From: Burkholderiaceae bacterium
GTDB taxonomy: Bacteria > Pseudomonadota > Gammaproteobacteria > Burkholderiales > Burkholderiaceae_D
DNA: 64,000 nucleotides
NCBI GenBank assembly: GCA_030158675.1
Contig: JAOASL010000048.1
Location: 1-64,000, forward strand
Direction of reading: 5' to 3'
Each line of letters opens with the position of its first letter. The first letter of the stretch is position 1. This document shows positions 28,175 to 37,121 of this stretch, in pieces. The notes beneath the pieces were generated by a model. The model did no database searches and was not told the DNA's origin. It worked only from the letters and a program-made list of their open reading frames with translations. The position numbers were made by a program, and so were the translations under genes.

Positions 28175-30190
28175 TTATTTCTGCAGCTTGCGATAGATGG
28201 TGTTACGCGACACGCCCAGCGCGCGCGCAGCCGCCGACACATTGCCGTGATGCGCGTCGAGCGCCTTCTGTATCGTCAGCAGCTCGACATCCTCCAGCCT
28301 AGCCGAGGCGGGCAGCGACAGGGGCGTGACCGCCGGGGACGCCATCGTCACCGGCACGGGCGTGGTGCCGACATCCTCAAGGAAATCCTCGGGCAGATGT
28401 TCCATCCGCACCTCGCCCTCGGTTCCCGCCATCACGAGCGCGGTGCGCAGCAGGTTGGTCAGCTGGCGGAAATTGCCGGGCCAGTTGTGCCGCTTGAACA
28501 GCACCATCACCTCATCCGACACGGTGAACGGCTCGTCACTTGACTCCGATGCCAGCAGCCGGTTGATCACCACCTCCAGATCCGTGCGCTCGCGCAGCGG
28601 CGGCAGGCGCACGACCAGTCCGTTCAACCGATAATACAAGTCCTCGCGGAACAGGCCTTTGGCGATCATGTCGCGCAGGTTGCGGTTGGTCGCGCAGATC
28701 AGCGCGACATTCACCGGAATCGACTTGGTGCTACCGAGCGGCATGACCAGCCGCTCCTGCAGCACGCGCAGCAGCCGCGCCTGCAATGCCAGCGGCATGT
28801 CGCCGATTTCGTCGAGGAACAGCGTGCCGCCGTTGGCCTGCAGGATCTTGCCGCTGCTGCCTTTCTTGCGCGCGCCGGTGAATGCGCCATCTTCGTAGCC
28901 GAACAACTCCGACTCGATCAGTGTTTCCGGTATCGACGCGCAATTGACCGCGACGAACGGGCCGCCGGAGCGCGGCGAATCATTGTGAATCGCCTGCGCA
29001 AGCAATTCCTTGCCGGTGCCGGTCTCTCCGGTGATGAGGATGGGGATGTCGCGCCCCATCACCAGGTTCACCTTGCGGATCAGCGACGATACCTTTTCAT
29101 CGCCGGTGTCGAGGTAATGCAGGCTGGACAGGCCACGCCGATGAGCCAGATCGTCGCTGCGTGCCTCCTTGCGCGCGGCCGACGCATCGTCGCGCCGGCG
29201 CTCGGTGTCGATGACACCAGCCTGCACGATCAGGTTGGGCGCGCGCAGCGCAGCGCGCGCGGACACGCGCACGCCGTTGTGCAGGCACAGGTCGAGCAGA
29301 CCCGGCGTCGCGGTTCGGTAATGATCGAACAAGGCCGACACCGGCATGCCGAACAATGAGCTGAACGTGTGGGTCTGCAGCGCCGACAAAGGCAGGCCGA
29401 GCTGGAACAACCCGCTGCGATTGGCCGACAGGAAACGGCCCGACATCGAGAACGACGCGATGCCTTCCATCAGCGTGCCGATGAATTCCGGGCGGCTGTG
29501 AAAATGCAGCGTGATGGCATCCTGAAACGCTGCCGAGAACAACTGGTTCTCAATCATCTGCGCAGACATGCGCACCAGCGCCATCGTGTGTTTGTGGAAG
29601 CTGCGATGGTCACCCGTCACATCAAGCACGCCGATCAGTTTGCCCTGATGGTCAATGATGGGCGCAGCCGAACAGGTGAGGAAGTGATTAATCGCCAGGA
29701 AATGCTGGTCCGCATGCACAAGCGTCGGCACCTGCTCGGCGATCGCCGTGCCGATCGCGTTCGTGCCCTTGCTCTGCTCGGACCAGGCGACTCCCGGACA
29801 AAGTGCGACGCGGTCGGCCTTTTCAATGAAATCGTCGTCACCCATTGATTGCAGGATCGTGCCCTGCGCATCGGTGAGGATCACCATGCTGTGGGTGTTG
29901 ACGATCTGCTCATACAGCGTCTCCATCACCGGCAGCGCGTAGCTCGCCAGCCCGCGACTCTGGTCAATGCGGCACGCGAGTTCGGCCTTCAGGAGAGGCG
30001 AATAGTCGGCTTCGGTTGCGGGCGTCAGCCCGTACGACGCTGAGCGGCGATGGGATTCTTCTATCATGACGCCCTGTTCGGACGCATGAAACATGCCCAA
30101 GGCAGACGAACGCCGTTCTGGCAATGCAATGCCCGAACTAACGGAGATCTCCTGTCGTGCTGCGGTTGCGGTCGGTCTCGACTGCGCCAT
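28175..30190 (-). CDS. Sigma-54-dependent activator of the AcoR family
   Basis: 671 residues. An N-terminal sensor region with a GAF-type domain (about 110-230, containing TDAQGTILQSMGDDDFIEKA), a AAA+ domain (about 365-590) with Walker A GETGTGKELLAQ near 386 and the sigma-54 contact loop GAFTGA near 434, and a Fis-type helix-turn-helix at the end (AARALGVSRNTIYRKL). AcoR-type activators respond to small alcohols, diols or their oxidation products. The intact GAFTGA loop shows it can act on RpoN holoenzyme. Two RpoN-type promoters in this window lie before the alcohol dehydrogenase and pedF, the likely targets. Confidence 0.9.
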   Translation of the reverse strand: MAQSRPTATAARQEISVSSGIALPERRSSALGMFHASEQGVMIEESHRRSASYGLTPATEADYSPLLKAELACRIDQSRGLASYALPVMETLYEQIVNTHSMVILTDAQGTILQSMGDDDFIEKADRVALCPGVAWSEQSKGTNAIGTAIAEQVPTLVHADQHFLAINHFLTCSAAPIIDHQGKLIGVLDVTGDHRSFHKHTMALVRMSAQMIENQLFSAAFQDAITLHFHSRPEFIGTLMEGIASFSMSGRFLSANRSGLFQLGLPLSALQTHTFSSLFGMPVSALFDHYRTATPGLLDLCLHNGVRVSARAALRAPNLIVQAGVIDTERRRDDASAARKEARSDDLAHRRGLSSLHYLDTGDEKVSSLIRKVNLVMGRDIPILITGETGTGKELLAQAIHNDSPRSGGPFVAVNCASIPETLIESELFGYEDGAFTGARKKGSSGKILQANGGTLFLDEIGDMPLALQARLLRVLQERLVMPLGSTKSIPVNVALICATNRNLRDMIAKGLFREDLYYRLNGLVVRLPPLRERTDLEVVINRLLASESSDEPFTVSDEVMVLFKRHNWPGNFRQLTNLLRTALVMAGTEGEVRMEHLPEDFLEDVGTTPVPVTMASPAVTPLSLPASARLEDVELLTIQKALDAHHGNVSAAARALGVSRNTIYRKLQK

Positions 30191-30276
30191 CTGTTGTCCC
30201 CATCCAAGCCACTGTGTCTTTTTTTATCGTTGTTGTCTGGCGGAATGTAGCACTTGTTCCGTTATGACGCAAAAGG

Positions 30277-30300
30277 GGAGCAAAGGCTGTCTTTTGCTCC
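30277..30300. promoter_or_regulatory. Inverted repeat between the activator gene and pedF
   Basis: GGAGCAAA (30277-30284) and TTTGCTCC (30293-30300) are perfect 8-bp arms with an 8-bp spacer. The site ends 12 bases before the pedF sigma-54 promoter and also lies upstream of the divergent activator gene. It is a candidate operator for either. Confidence 0.45.
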
Positions 30301-30311
30301 AGCGAACCAGA

Positions 30312-30326
30312 TGGCACGGCTATTGC
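30312..30326 (+). promoter_or_regulatory. Sigma-54 promoter of pedF
   Basis: TGGCACG-GCTA-TTGC is an exact match to the RpoN core consensus, with the -24 GG and -12 GC ten bases apart. The pedF start codon is 116 bases downstream and the divergent gene encodes an RpoN-dependent activator. Confidence 0.82.
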
Positions 30327-30441
30327 GGTTGCTATCGTGTCCGAGCCGGGCGACGACGTTTCCATGCTTGCAATCCGCGCCCTGCACATGCCGCAATCCG
30401 GCAAATCTTTTTATTCAAACTACGACCCTGGAGATTATCGA

Positions 30442-30909
30442 ATGAGCAACCCGATCCGTATCGCCCTGCGCACCCTGATGTGCGCGGCAGCCCTGGTCTT
30501 GTCCGGCGCCGCCTTCGCGCACGGCGACGTGACCCCGCAGGCGGTCGACACCAGCGCGCTGAAATCGCTCGGCGAAACCTGGAAGGCGGAAAACCCGTAC
30601 CGTGGCGACAAGGCGGCGATCAAGGTCGGCTCATCGGCCTTCGCGCAGAACTGCGCGCGCTGCCACGGCATCGACGCGATTTCCGGCGGCATCGCCCCGG
30701 ATCTGCGCATGCTAGACCGTGACTGCGCCACCATGGCCGACGACCGCCAGAAAGCCTGCCGCGCCGAGATGGACGAGTATTTCGCGACTACGGTGCGCAA
30801 GGGCCGTGTGCGCAACGGCGCGGTCTACATGCCGCCGTTCGAAGGCATCCTGCAACAGGAAGCCGTGTGGGCAATCAAGGCCTACATCGAGACCCGCCGT
30901 CCGGACTAA
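30442..30909 (+). CDS. pedF: Cytochrome c-550 PedF
   Basis: 155 residues with a Sec signal (LMCAAALVLSGAAFA-HGD) and one c-type heme site CARCHGIDAISGGIAPDLRM. This heme sequence and the HGDVTPQAVDTSALKSLGE start are characteristic of PedF, the small cytochrome that accepts electrons from PQQ alcohol dehydrogenases in pseudomonads. GGAGA lies before the ATG. It heads a plus-strand operon with the MoxJ-like, NosR-like and ApbE genes, under a sigma-54 promoter. Distal heme ligand is likely a Met in MPPFEG. Confidence 0.93.
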   Translation: MSNPIRIALRTLMCAAALVLSGAAFAHGDVTPQAVDTSALKSLGETWKAENPYRGDKAAIKVGSSAFAQNCARCHGIDAISGGIAPDLRMLDRDCATMADDRQKACRAEMDEYFATTVRKGRVRNGAVYMPPFEGILQQEAVWAIKAYIETRRPD

Positions 30910-30951
30910 TCGGGCGACCGATCCGGCGATTACTACATAATCCATAGCGTT

Positions 30952-30978
30952 ACCGGGCGCCGCAATCGCGGTGCCCGC
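30952..30978 (+). repeat. Hairpin in the pedF downstream gap
   Basis: GGGCGCCGC and GCGGTGCCC pair around AATC with one G-T wobble. It lies between pedF and the binding-protein gene without a T-run, so it may stabilise the pedF message or attenuate read-through rather than end transcription. Confidence 0.4.
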
Positions 30979-31037
30979 AAGAAGCACCCCAGCGCGACTA
31001 AGGGCCCGTCCCGTCAGGCCCCTCCCCGGAGACAAGA

Positions 31038-31862
31038 ATGATTTGCTTTACCCGACGCGGCCTGTTCGCATCCCTGCTTACCCTCTCCACGTTTGCCATT
31101 GCCTTGCCGGCCGCGGCCGACCTCGACAAAATCCGCACGACAGGAAAGCTGTCAGTCGCCGTCTACGACGACTTCCAGCCCTGGTCAGGCAAGCGCGGCG
31201 GCATCGACCAGGAACTGGCCGACGCGATCGCGAAGAAGCTGGGTCTGACCCTGTCGCTGATTCCCTTCCCTGCCGGCGAAGACGTCAGCGATGACCTGCG
31301 CAACATGGTCTGGAAAGGCCACTATCTCGGCTTTGGCCCGGCCGATCTGCTAATGCACATGCCGGTCGACCGCAACGTCATGCAACGCAATGACCAGGTC
31401 GAAATCTTCGCGCCCTATTACCGCGACACCGTGCAACTGGCGCGCAACCTGAAGGCGATCCCGGATCTCGACGGCATTGCATCGCTCGAAGGCAAAAAAA
31501 TCGGCGCCGAAAAAGTGTCGATCTCGGCCATGGTGCTGCTGGGTGAATCCAGCCTGCGCGAGAGCGTGAGCATCTATCCGTCCGGCTTGGAAGCGGTCGA
31601 CAAGCTCAAGGCCGGCGAAGTCGACGCCGTTGTCGCAACGCGCGCCGAAATCGAATCGGTGCTGCGCGGCGACCCGGCCTTCGAGGTGACCGATGCCCCG
31701 TTTCCGCGCCTGCCGCGCAAAGGCTGGGTGATCGGCATGTCGGTCAAGAAGGACAATATCGAACTCGCGCAGGCTGTGCAGAAGGCGGTCAATGAGCTGT
31801 TCGAATCCGGCGAGATGGCAACCCTGTTCGCTCGGCATGGCGTGCGCTCGGTAAAACCCTGA
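31038..31862 (+). CDS. MoxJ/XoxJ-type periplasmic binding protein of quinoprotein systems
   Basis: 274 residues with a signal peptide (LLTLSTFAIALPAAA) and the family 3 solute-binding fold: DKIRTTGKLSVAVYDDFQPW, GIDQELADAIAKKLGLTL and GKKIGAEKVSISA. Proteins of this type accompany methanol and other PQQ alcohol dehydrogenases (MxaJ, XoxJ). XoxJ structures suggest that they bind partly folded dehydrogenase rather than a solute. A typical FGPADLLMHMPVDRNVM segment is present. No dedicated ABC permease follows, which supports a chaperone or assembly role in the periplasm. Confidence 0.85.
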   Translation: MICFTRRGLFASLLTLSTFAIALPAAADLDKIRTTGKLSVAVYDDFQPWSGKRGGIDQELADAIAKKLGLTLSLIPFPAGEDVSDDLRNMVWKGHYLGFGPADLLMHMPVDRNVMQRNDQVEIFAPYYRDTVQLARNLKAIPDLDGIASLEGKKIGAEKVSISAMVLLGESSLRESVSIYPSGLEAVDKLKAGEVDAVVATRAEIESVLRGDPAFEVTDAPFPRLPRKGWVIGMSVKKDNIELAQAVQKAVNELFESGEMATLFARHGVRSVKP

Positions 31863-31875
31863 TGCCGCGACATCG

Positions 31876-33990
31876 ATGCGCAGGCTGATCGCATCACTGC
31901 TGTTGCTGTGCGTGTGCGTCACGGCCCATGCGGGCGTGATGACGCGCGCGCAGCTAGCGCAGTCTTTTCCGTCGCCGCTGATCATCGGCGACAAGGATCC
32001 CGAGCTACCGGTCTGGCCGGTGCTGAAGCAGGAAATGACATCGACCGAACTGGTCGGCTATGTGTTCGAGTCGATCGACTTCGTGCAACTGCCGGGCTTT
32101 TCCGGTGTGCCGATCAACTTGCTGGTCGCCCTCGATCCAAAAGGCGGTTTCCTTGATGTGCGCGTACTCTCACATCACGAGCCGGTCTTCCTCGAAGGCT
32201 ACGGTCCGCAGCCGCTGTTCAATTTCGTCAGCCAGTACAAGGGACTATCGCTGACGCAAAACATCGGCGTTGCCACCGGCGCGCGCAAGCGTTCCAAGAT
32301 GGACGGCAACAATGTGCGCATCGACGGCGTGTCGAAGGCAACCGCATCGGTCCGCATCATCAACCAGACCCTGCTGGCGTCGTCGCTGGCGGTCGCGCGC
32401 AAAAAACTCGGCTTCGCCGGCGCGCACGACCCGGACCAGATCGCGCGACTCAAGCCCGGCCTGTTCGAGCGCTACAGCCCGACCCAGTTGTTCGGCAAGG
32501 ACATGGTGGCCCACCTGACGCTGACTAACCGCGACGTCGAAAAGACGTTCAAAGGCACCAACGGCGAAGGGCTGGACACCGAAGGCAGCGCGGATCCCGA
32601 TGGCCAGTTCCTCGACATCTACACCACGCTGGTATCGGTGCCGAGCATCGGCCGCAATCTGCTGGATGGCCCGAGCTGGGACAAGCTGGCCGGCCGGCTC
32701 GACAAAGGCGACCACGCGCTACTGGTGATGTGGGGCGGCCGCTTTTCCATCACGCCCGAAGAGTTCGTCTCTGGCACCGCGCCGGAGCGGCTGACCCTGC
32801 AGCAGGGCGGGCTGCCGATCGAGATGCGCGACCTCGATCTCGAATTGCATCTGGCCGACGGCTCGCCACTGTTCCCGCAAAACATCAAGGTATTCCGCGT
32901 GATCGCGCAGTCCGGTCTCGACTTGTCTAAACCGCTGGAGTTCCTGGTCAACGTAAAACGCGAGAAAGGTATGGTCTATCCTGAGATCATTCGCGCGACG
33001 CTGCCCTACAAACTCGTCGTGCCGGAGCGCTTTTATGATGTGCCGGCCGGCGACGACAAGAGCTACGCCAGCATCTGGCGTGAGCGCCTGCCGGAGCTGA
33101 TCGCGCTCGGCGTCGCCTTGCTGGTGCTGACACTGCTGCTCGTGCGGCAACGCTGGCTGACGGCGAGCGCGCGCCGCTTCACGCTGATCCGCATCGCCTT
33201 CCTGTCGTTCACGCTCGGCTTCATCGGCTGGTATGCACAAGGACAGCTGTCCATCGTCAACCTGACCGGCTTGCTGCAGGCACTGAAAGAAGGACGCAGC
33301 CTCGGCTTTTTCCTGTACGACCCGATGACGGTGTCGCTGTGGGCCTTCGTCGTACTGACCTTCTTCGTGTGGGGTCGCGCGACCTTCTGCGGCTGGCTGT
33401 GCCCGTTCGGCGCGTTGCAGGAACTGGTCGCGCGCATCGCGCGGCTGTTGCGCGTGCCGCGCCTGCGGCTGCGTACTGCGACGGACCGGCGACTGAAACG
33501 CCTCAAATACCTGCTGCTGTTCGCGCTGCTCGCATCGGCGCTGTTCGCGCCGCAGCTGGCCGACCGCCTCGCCGAGATCGAACCGTTCAAGACCGCGATC
33601 ACGCTGTACTTCGTGCGCTCCTGGCCGTTCGTGCTGTATGCCGCCGGGCTGGTGCTGGGCAGCGCGTTCGTCTACAAATTCTTCTGCCGCTACCTGTGCC
33701 CGTTCGGCGCCGGTCTCGCGCTGCTGGGAAAGCTGCGCCTGCTGAAATGGCTGCCGCGCCGCGACGAATGCGGACAACCCTGCCAGAGCTGCCGCCATCG
33801 CTGCGACTATCAGGCGATTCGCGCCGACGGCGCGATCGTGTACGACGAATGCTTCCAGTGCATGGATTGCGTAGTCATCTATCACAGCGACAGCCAGTGC
33901 GCGCCGCGCATCCTGCAGGCGAAACGCGGCGTGACGATACCGATACGCGCGGTGCCGGTGAAGGAAAGCACGGCCAGGAGGGGCGCATGA
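31876..33990 (+). CDS. NosR/NirI-like flavin and iron-sulfur membrane protein
   Basis: 704 residues. A signal peptide is followed by a periplasmic FMN-binding domain with the covalent flavin motif VSKATAS (target Thr near 156). There are about six membrane helices between about 395 and 620. Two C-x3-CP motifs, CGWLCPFGALQEL (near 505) and CRYLCPFGAGLAL (near 603), follow the NosR pattern. The cytoplasmic tail has CGQPCQSCRHRC (near 632) and CFQCMDC (near 659), cysteine ligands for Fe-S clusters, though the second set is irregular. Such proteins move electrons across the membrane. The next gene, apbE, supplies the FMN transferase. Link to alcohol oxidation is by operon position. Confidence 0.87.
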   Translation: MRRLIASLLLLCVCVTAHAGVMTRAQLAQSFPSPLIIGDKDPELPVWPVLKQEMTSTELVGYVFESIDFVQLPGFSGVPINLLVALDPKGGFLDVRVLSHHEPVFLEGYGPQPLFNFVSQYKGLSLTQNIGVATGARKRSKMDGNNVRIDGVSKATASVRIINQTLLASSLAVARKKLGFAGAHDPDQIARLKPGLFERYSPTQLFGKDMVAHLTLTNRDVEKTFKGTNGEGLDTEGSADPDGQFLDIYTTLVSVPSIGRNLLDGPSWDKLAGRLDKGDHALLVMWGGRFSITPEEFVSGTAPERLTLQQGGLPIEMRDLDLELHLADGSPLFPQNIKVFRVIAQSGLDLSKPLEFLVNVKREKGMVYPEIIRATLPYKLVVPERFYDVPAGDDKSYASIWRERLPELIALGVALLVLTLLLVRQRWLTASARRFTLIRIAFLSFTLGFIGWYAQGQLSIVNLTGLLQALKEGRSLGFFLYDPMTVSLWAFVVLTFFVWGRATFCGWLCPFGALQELVARIARLLRVPRLRLRTATDRRLKRLKYLLLFALLASALFAPQLADRLAEIEPFKTAITLYFVRSWPFVLYAAGLVLGSAFVYKFFCRYLCPFGAGLALLGKLRLLKWLPRRDECGQPCQSCRHRCDYQAIRADGAIVYDECFQCMDCVVIYHSDSQCAPRILQAKRGVTIPIRAVPVKESTARRGA

Positions 33991-34955
33991 AACGCAGAAC
34001 GATACTGAGCGCTGCGCTAGGCGCGGCCACGCTGGGCATCGGCGGCTGGTGGGGCGTCCGCGCGCGGCTGCAAGAATTCGCGACCGGCGGCACGGTCTTC
34101 GGCACGACTGTCAGCCTGCGCGCGCTGCACGACGACGAAGCCGGTGCACGCACCGCATTGTCTGCAGCCATGGATGCGCTGTACGGCATCGACCGCCTGA
34201 TGAGCCTGCACCGGTCGGACAGCGCGCTGTCGCAGCTCAACCGCGACGGCGTACTGAATCATCCGGACACACGCTTAGTCGCGGTGCTGCAGGCCGCGCA
34301 AATGACCGCAAGCATGACCGATGGCGCATTCGACGTGACCGTGCAGCCGCTGTGGGCCGCTGCCTCTGGCCGGACTGACGCAGCGGCCGCGCTGACGCGC
34401 GTCGACTGGCGCAAGCTGGCCGTCAGCGCCGCGCAGGTGCGGCTACACGAACCGGGCATGGCCGTCACGCTGAACGGCATCGCGCAGGGCTATGGCGCCG
34501 ATGTCGCACTCCATACGCTGCGCGCGCATGGCATTGAACATGCGCTGCTTGACACCGGCGAGTTCGCCAGCCTCGGCCAGCGCGACGACGGCCAGCCATG
34601 GACGCTGGCCGTGCGCGACCCGCGCAACCCGCAAGCATTCGCGCATGTGTTAAGCGCCGACGGCCGCTGCCTGGCCACCTCCGGCGACTACGCCAGCTAT
34701 TTCAGCGCCGATTTCAGCCGTCATCACATCGTCGATCCGAAGACCGGCGTGTCGCCGCAGGAACTGGCCAGCGTATCGGTGCTCGCGCCGAACGGCATGC
34801 AGGCCGACGCATTGTCGACCGCATGCATGGTGCTGGGCATGGAAAAGTCGCTGCAACTGGCCGCACGCTTGCCCGAGGTTGATGTGCTGTGCATCGCCAA
34901 GTCGGGCGAGATGCGACGGAGCGGCGGATTTCCGGACGCGCCGCCGCGCGCGTAA
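33987..34955 (+). CDS. apbE: FAD:protein FMN transferase ApbE
   Basis: 322 residues with a twin-Arg-like or Sec signal (MKRRTILSAALGAATLGIGG). Motifs of ApbE: MSLHRSDSALSQLNRDG, DGAFDVTVQPLW, LNGIAQGYGAD and SGDYASYF. It transfers FMN from FAD onto Thr of target proteins in the periplasm. The ATG overlaps the NosR-like stop (ATGA) and is preceded by AGGAGG, so the two are tightly coupled. The obvious substrate is the SKATAS motif of the preceding protein. Confidence 0.93.
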   Translation: MKRRTILSAALGAATLGIGGWWGVRARLQEFATGGTVFGTTVSLRALHDDEAGARTALSAAMDALYGIDRLMSLHRSDSALSQLNRDGVLNHPDTRLVAVLQAAQMTASMTDGAFDVTVQPLWAAASGRTDAAAALTRVDWRKLAVSAAQVRLHEPGMAVTLNGIAQGYGADVALHTLRAHGIEHALLDTGEFASLGQRDDGQPWTLAVRDPRNPQAFAHVLSADGRCLATSGDYASYFSADFSRHHIVDPKTGVSPQELASVSVLAPNGMQADALSTACMVLGMEKSLQLAARLPEVDVLCIAKSGEMRRSGGFPDAPPRA

Positions 34956-34976
34956 TACGGGATGCGCGAACGCGCG

Positions 34977-35846
34977 CTATGACTGCGCTGGCGGCGCTGG
35001 CGGTAACACCGCACCACAAGCGCGGCAATAGCGATCCGACCAGCCCAGATCGGATTCGTGGCACTGCGGGCAGTCACGCATGCCGGGCATGCGCGCCGGC
35101 AGGCGACGCGATGTCAGTTCGGCGCTGATGATCCCGGTCGGTACGGCCAAGGTTCCCCAGCCGATCAGCATCATGACCGAGGCGATGGTCCGGCCGAGAT
35201 CAGTCTTTGGCACCAGATCGCCGAAGCCCACCGTGGTCACTGCCGTAATCGCCCAGTAGACCGCCGTCGGAATGCTGGTGAAGCCATGGTCCGGGCCCTC
35301 GATCACATACATCATGGTCCCCAGCAGCAAAACCACCAGCATCACGAAAGACAGGAACACGAAGATCTTGCGGCGTGACGCCCGCAGGGCATCGAGCAGT
35401 ACGCTGTACTCGTTCACGTACGGCACCAGCTTGAGCACCCGGAACACGCGCAACAGTCGCAGCACACGCACATCCGCCAGCGCATACGCATCCGGGATGA
35501 AGATCGCGACATAGCTCGGCAGCACTGCCAGCAGATCGATCACGCCAAACACGCTGGTCGCATAGCGCAGCGGCTGCCGCACGCAGGCCAGGCGCAGCAG
35601 ATACTCGACAGTGAACAGCGCCGTAAAGCCCCACTCGAACCAGTCGAATGCGGTGCCATAGCGCTGCGCGAGCGCCGCCACGCTATCGAGTATCACGACC
35701 GCCACGCTGACGGCAATCGCAATGATCAGCCCGAGGTCGAACAGGCGTCCGAGCCGGGTATCGGTTTCAAAAATGATGGTGTAGGCGCTGTTGCGCCAGC
35801 CCGCCGAAGGCTTTCCGTAGGGCTGTAGTAAGGAAGTCGATGCCAT
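34977..35846 (-). CDS. Voltage-gated potassium channel-like ion transporter with C-terminal zinc ribbon
   Basis: 289 residues, six membrane helices. S4 has regularly spaced Arg (RVLRLLRVFRVLKL, 127-140), and the selectivity filter is TVGFGD at 205-210, preceded by a pore helix AVYWAITAVT. This is the Kv-type tetrameric channel plan. The cytoplasmic C-terminus (about 255-289) has two C-x2-C pairs, CPQC and CRAC, that look like a zinc ribbon, then a Pro-rich tail. Gate regulation by metal or redox is possible but only inferred. Confidence 0.87.
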   Translation of the reverse strand: MASTSLLQPYGKPSAGWRNSAYTIIFETDTRLGRLFDLGLIIAIAVSVAVVILDSVAALAQRYGTAFDWFEWGFTALFTVEYLLRLACVRQPLRYATSVFGVIDLLAVLPSYVAIFIPDAYALADVRVLRLLRVFRVLKLVPYVNEYSVLLDALRASRRKIFVFLSFVMLVVLLLGTMMYVIEGPDHGFTSIPTAVYWAITAVTTVGFGDLVPKTDLGRTIASVMMLIGWGTLAVPTGIISAELTSRRLPARMPGMRDCPQCHESDLGWSDRYCRACGAVLPPAPPAQS

Positions 35847-36110
35847 GGCGCTTGCAGGAAATCGTTCTGATTCCGAAATAGAAATCTGCTAAGTGCCTAT
35901 TACAAAACGCCGACGGCCAGGAGATATAACGACGCCAGCGCCGATTTGCCAGAGACACAATTCGGCATACTACCCGTGATTCGCACCGGCCAACATCGCG
36001 CACCATGCAGCACGCTTGATCTGCGTCTGCCGGAGCCGGCGATCGCGACGGAACGGGAACTCGCGCGAAAGCCGCGCGGCCTAATTTGCGTGTGCATGAT
36101 GGAGAACGGC

Positions 36111-37121
36111 ATGCGTGAGCTTGCAGCAAGACCAGCCGCCTTGCCGGTACAGCGGTCGGCGGCGGTTGGATTGACCCATGCCTTAGGCTGGGTCGGCGTT
36201 GGCCTCGGCCTGGCCGCTGTGTTGAGGCCGGGTATGGTTGTGCGCGCCGTCGGGTTGGGCGGCGGCACACGCACGCGGCGAACGCTGCAAGCGATCGGCC
36301 TGCGCGAGTTGACTACTGGCGCCGGCCTGCTGATGCGGCCGCAACAATCCGGCTGGCTATGGGCGCGCGTGGCCGGTGATGCTATCGACTTCGGCCTGCT
36401 GGCCGCCGCCGGCAGGCAGCGGCGTGGCGACCGCATCGCGCTCGCATCCGCACTGGTGGCTGGCGTGACGGTGCTTGACCTGCTGGCGGCATGGGATCGG
36501 CAACGGCTGGCGCTGGCCGGACAGCGCGCGTCCTCAGGGGGCGGGGCCGATGCCCTGTCCGGCACGATGCCGGGCACGATTCGGGTGCGGCAGTCGCTGA
36601 ACATCAATCGCTCGCCCGAAACCTGCTACCGCTTCTGGCGCGACTTCGGCAATTTCCCGAATTTCATGCAGCATGTCGACGCGGTCCGCATGATCGATGC
36701 CACACGCTCACACTGGACCGTGCGCGCGCCGTTGGGTCGCCAGGTCGAATGGACCGCCGAGCTGTCGAGCGACGTACCGGCACAGCAGTTGGGCTGGCGC
36801 ACGCTGGCGGGCTCCGAGATCGAGCATGCCGGCATAGTCCATTTCGCTCCCGCCATCGGCGGCCGCGGCACGCGCGTGCAAATCGACCTGAGTTATGTCG
36901 CGCCGCTGGGCAAACCCGGCGCACGACTGGCCAGGCTGTTCGGCGAGGAGCCCTCGCTACAAGTGGCGCAAGACCTGCGCCGTTTCAAGCAGCTGATTGA
37001 AACCGGCGAGATTCCCACCACCGCAGGACAGCCGGCCGGCAAGCGCAGTTTGCTCATGCAGGCGCTGCAGCATGACACGCCGCCCACCGGGCGCGATGCC
37101 ACCAGGGGGCCGGGAGAATGA
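36111..37121 (+). CDS. SRPBCC-family protein with N-terminal membrane helices
   Basis: 336 residues. The N-terminal third (about 20-130) has three or four hydrophobic segments ([20 protein letters not shown], then [14 protein letters not shown]). The C-terminal part is an SRPBCC/START-like domain of the cyclase/dehydrase type: [20 protein letters not shown] followed by [18 protein letters not shown] lies six bases before ATG 36111. Its stop overlaps the ATG of the alcohol dehydrogenase gene, and the same pairing is common in GC-rich bacteria, but the substrate of the pair is unknown. Confidence 0.8.
   Translation: MRELAARPAALPVQRSAAVGLTHALGWVGVGLGLAAVLRPGMVVRAVGLGGGTRTRRTLQAIGLRELTTGAGLLMRPQQSGWLWARVAGDAIDFGLLAAAGRQRRGDRIALASALVAGVTVLDLLAAWDRQRLALAGQRASSGGGADALSGTMPGTIRVRQSLNINRSPETCYRFWRDFGNFPNFMQHVDAVRMIDATRSHWTVRAPLGRQVEWTAELSSDVPAQQLGWRTLAGSEIEHAGIVHFAPAIGGRGTRVQIDLSYVAPLGKPGARLARLFGEEPSLQVAQDLRRFKQLIETGEIPTTAGQPAGKRSLLMQALQHDTPPTGRDATRGPGE

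Noticed and set aside
32719..33885. 388-codon open frame opposite the NosR-like gene
   Set aside because: Low-complexity Arg/Gln/Ala-rich antisense translation; the plus-strand gene is clear.
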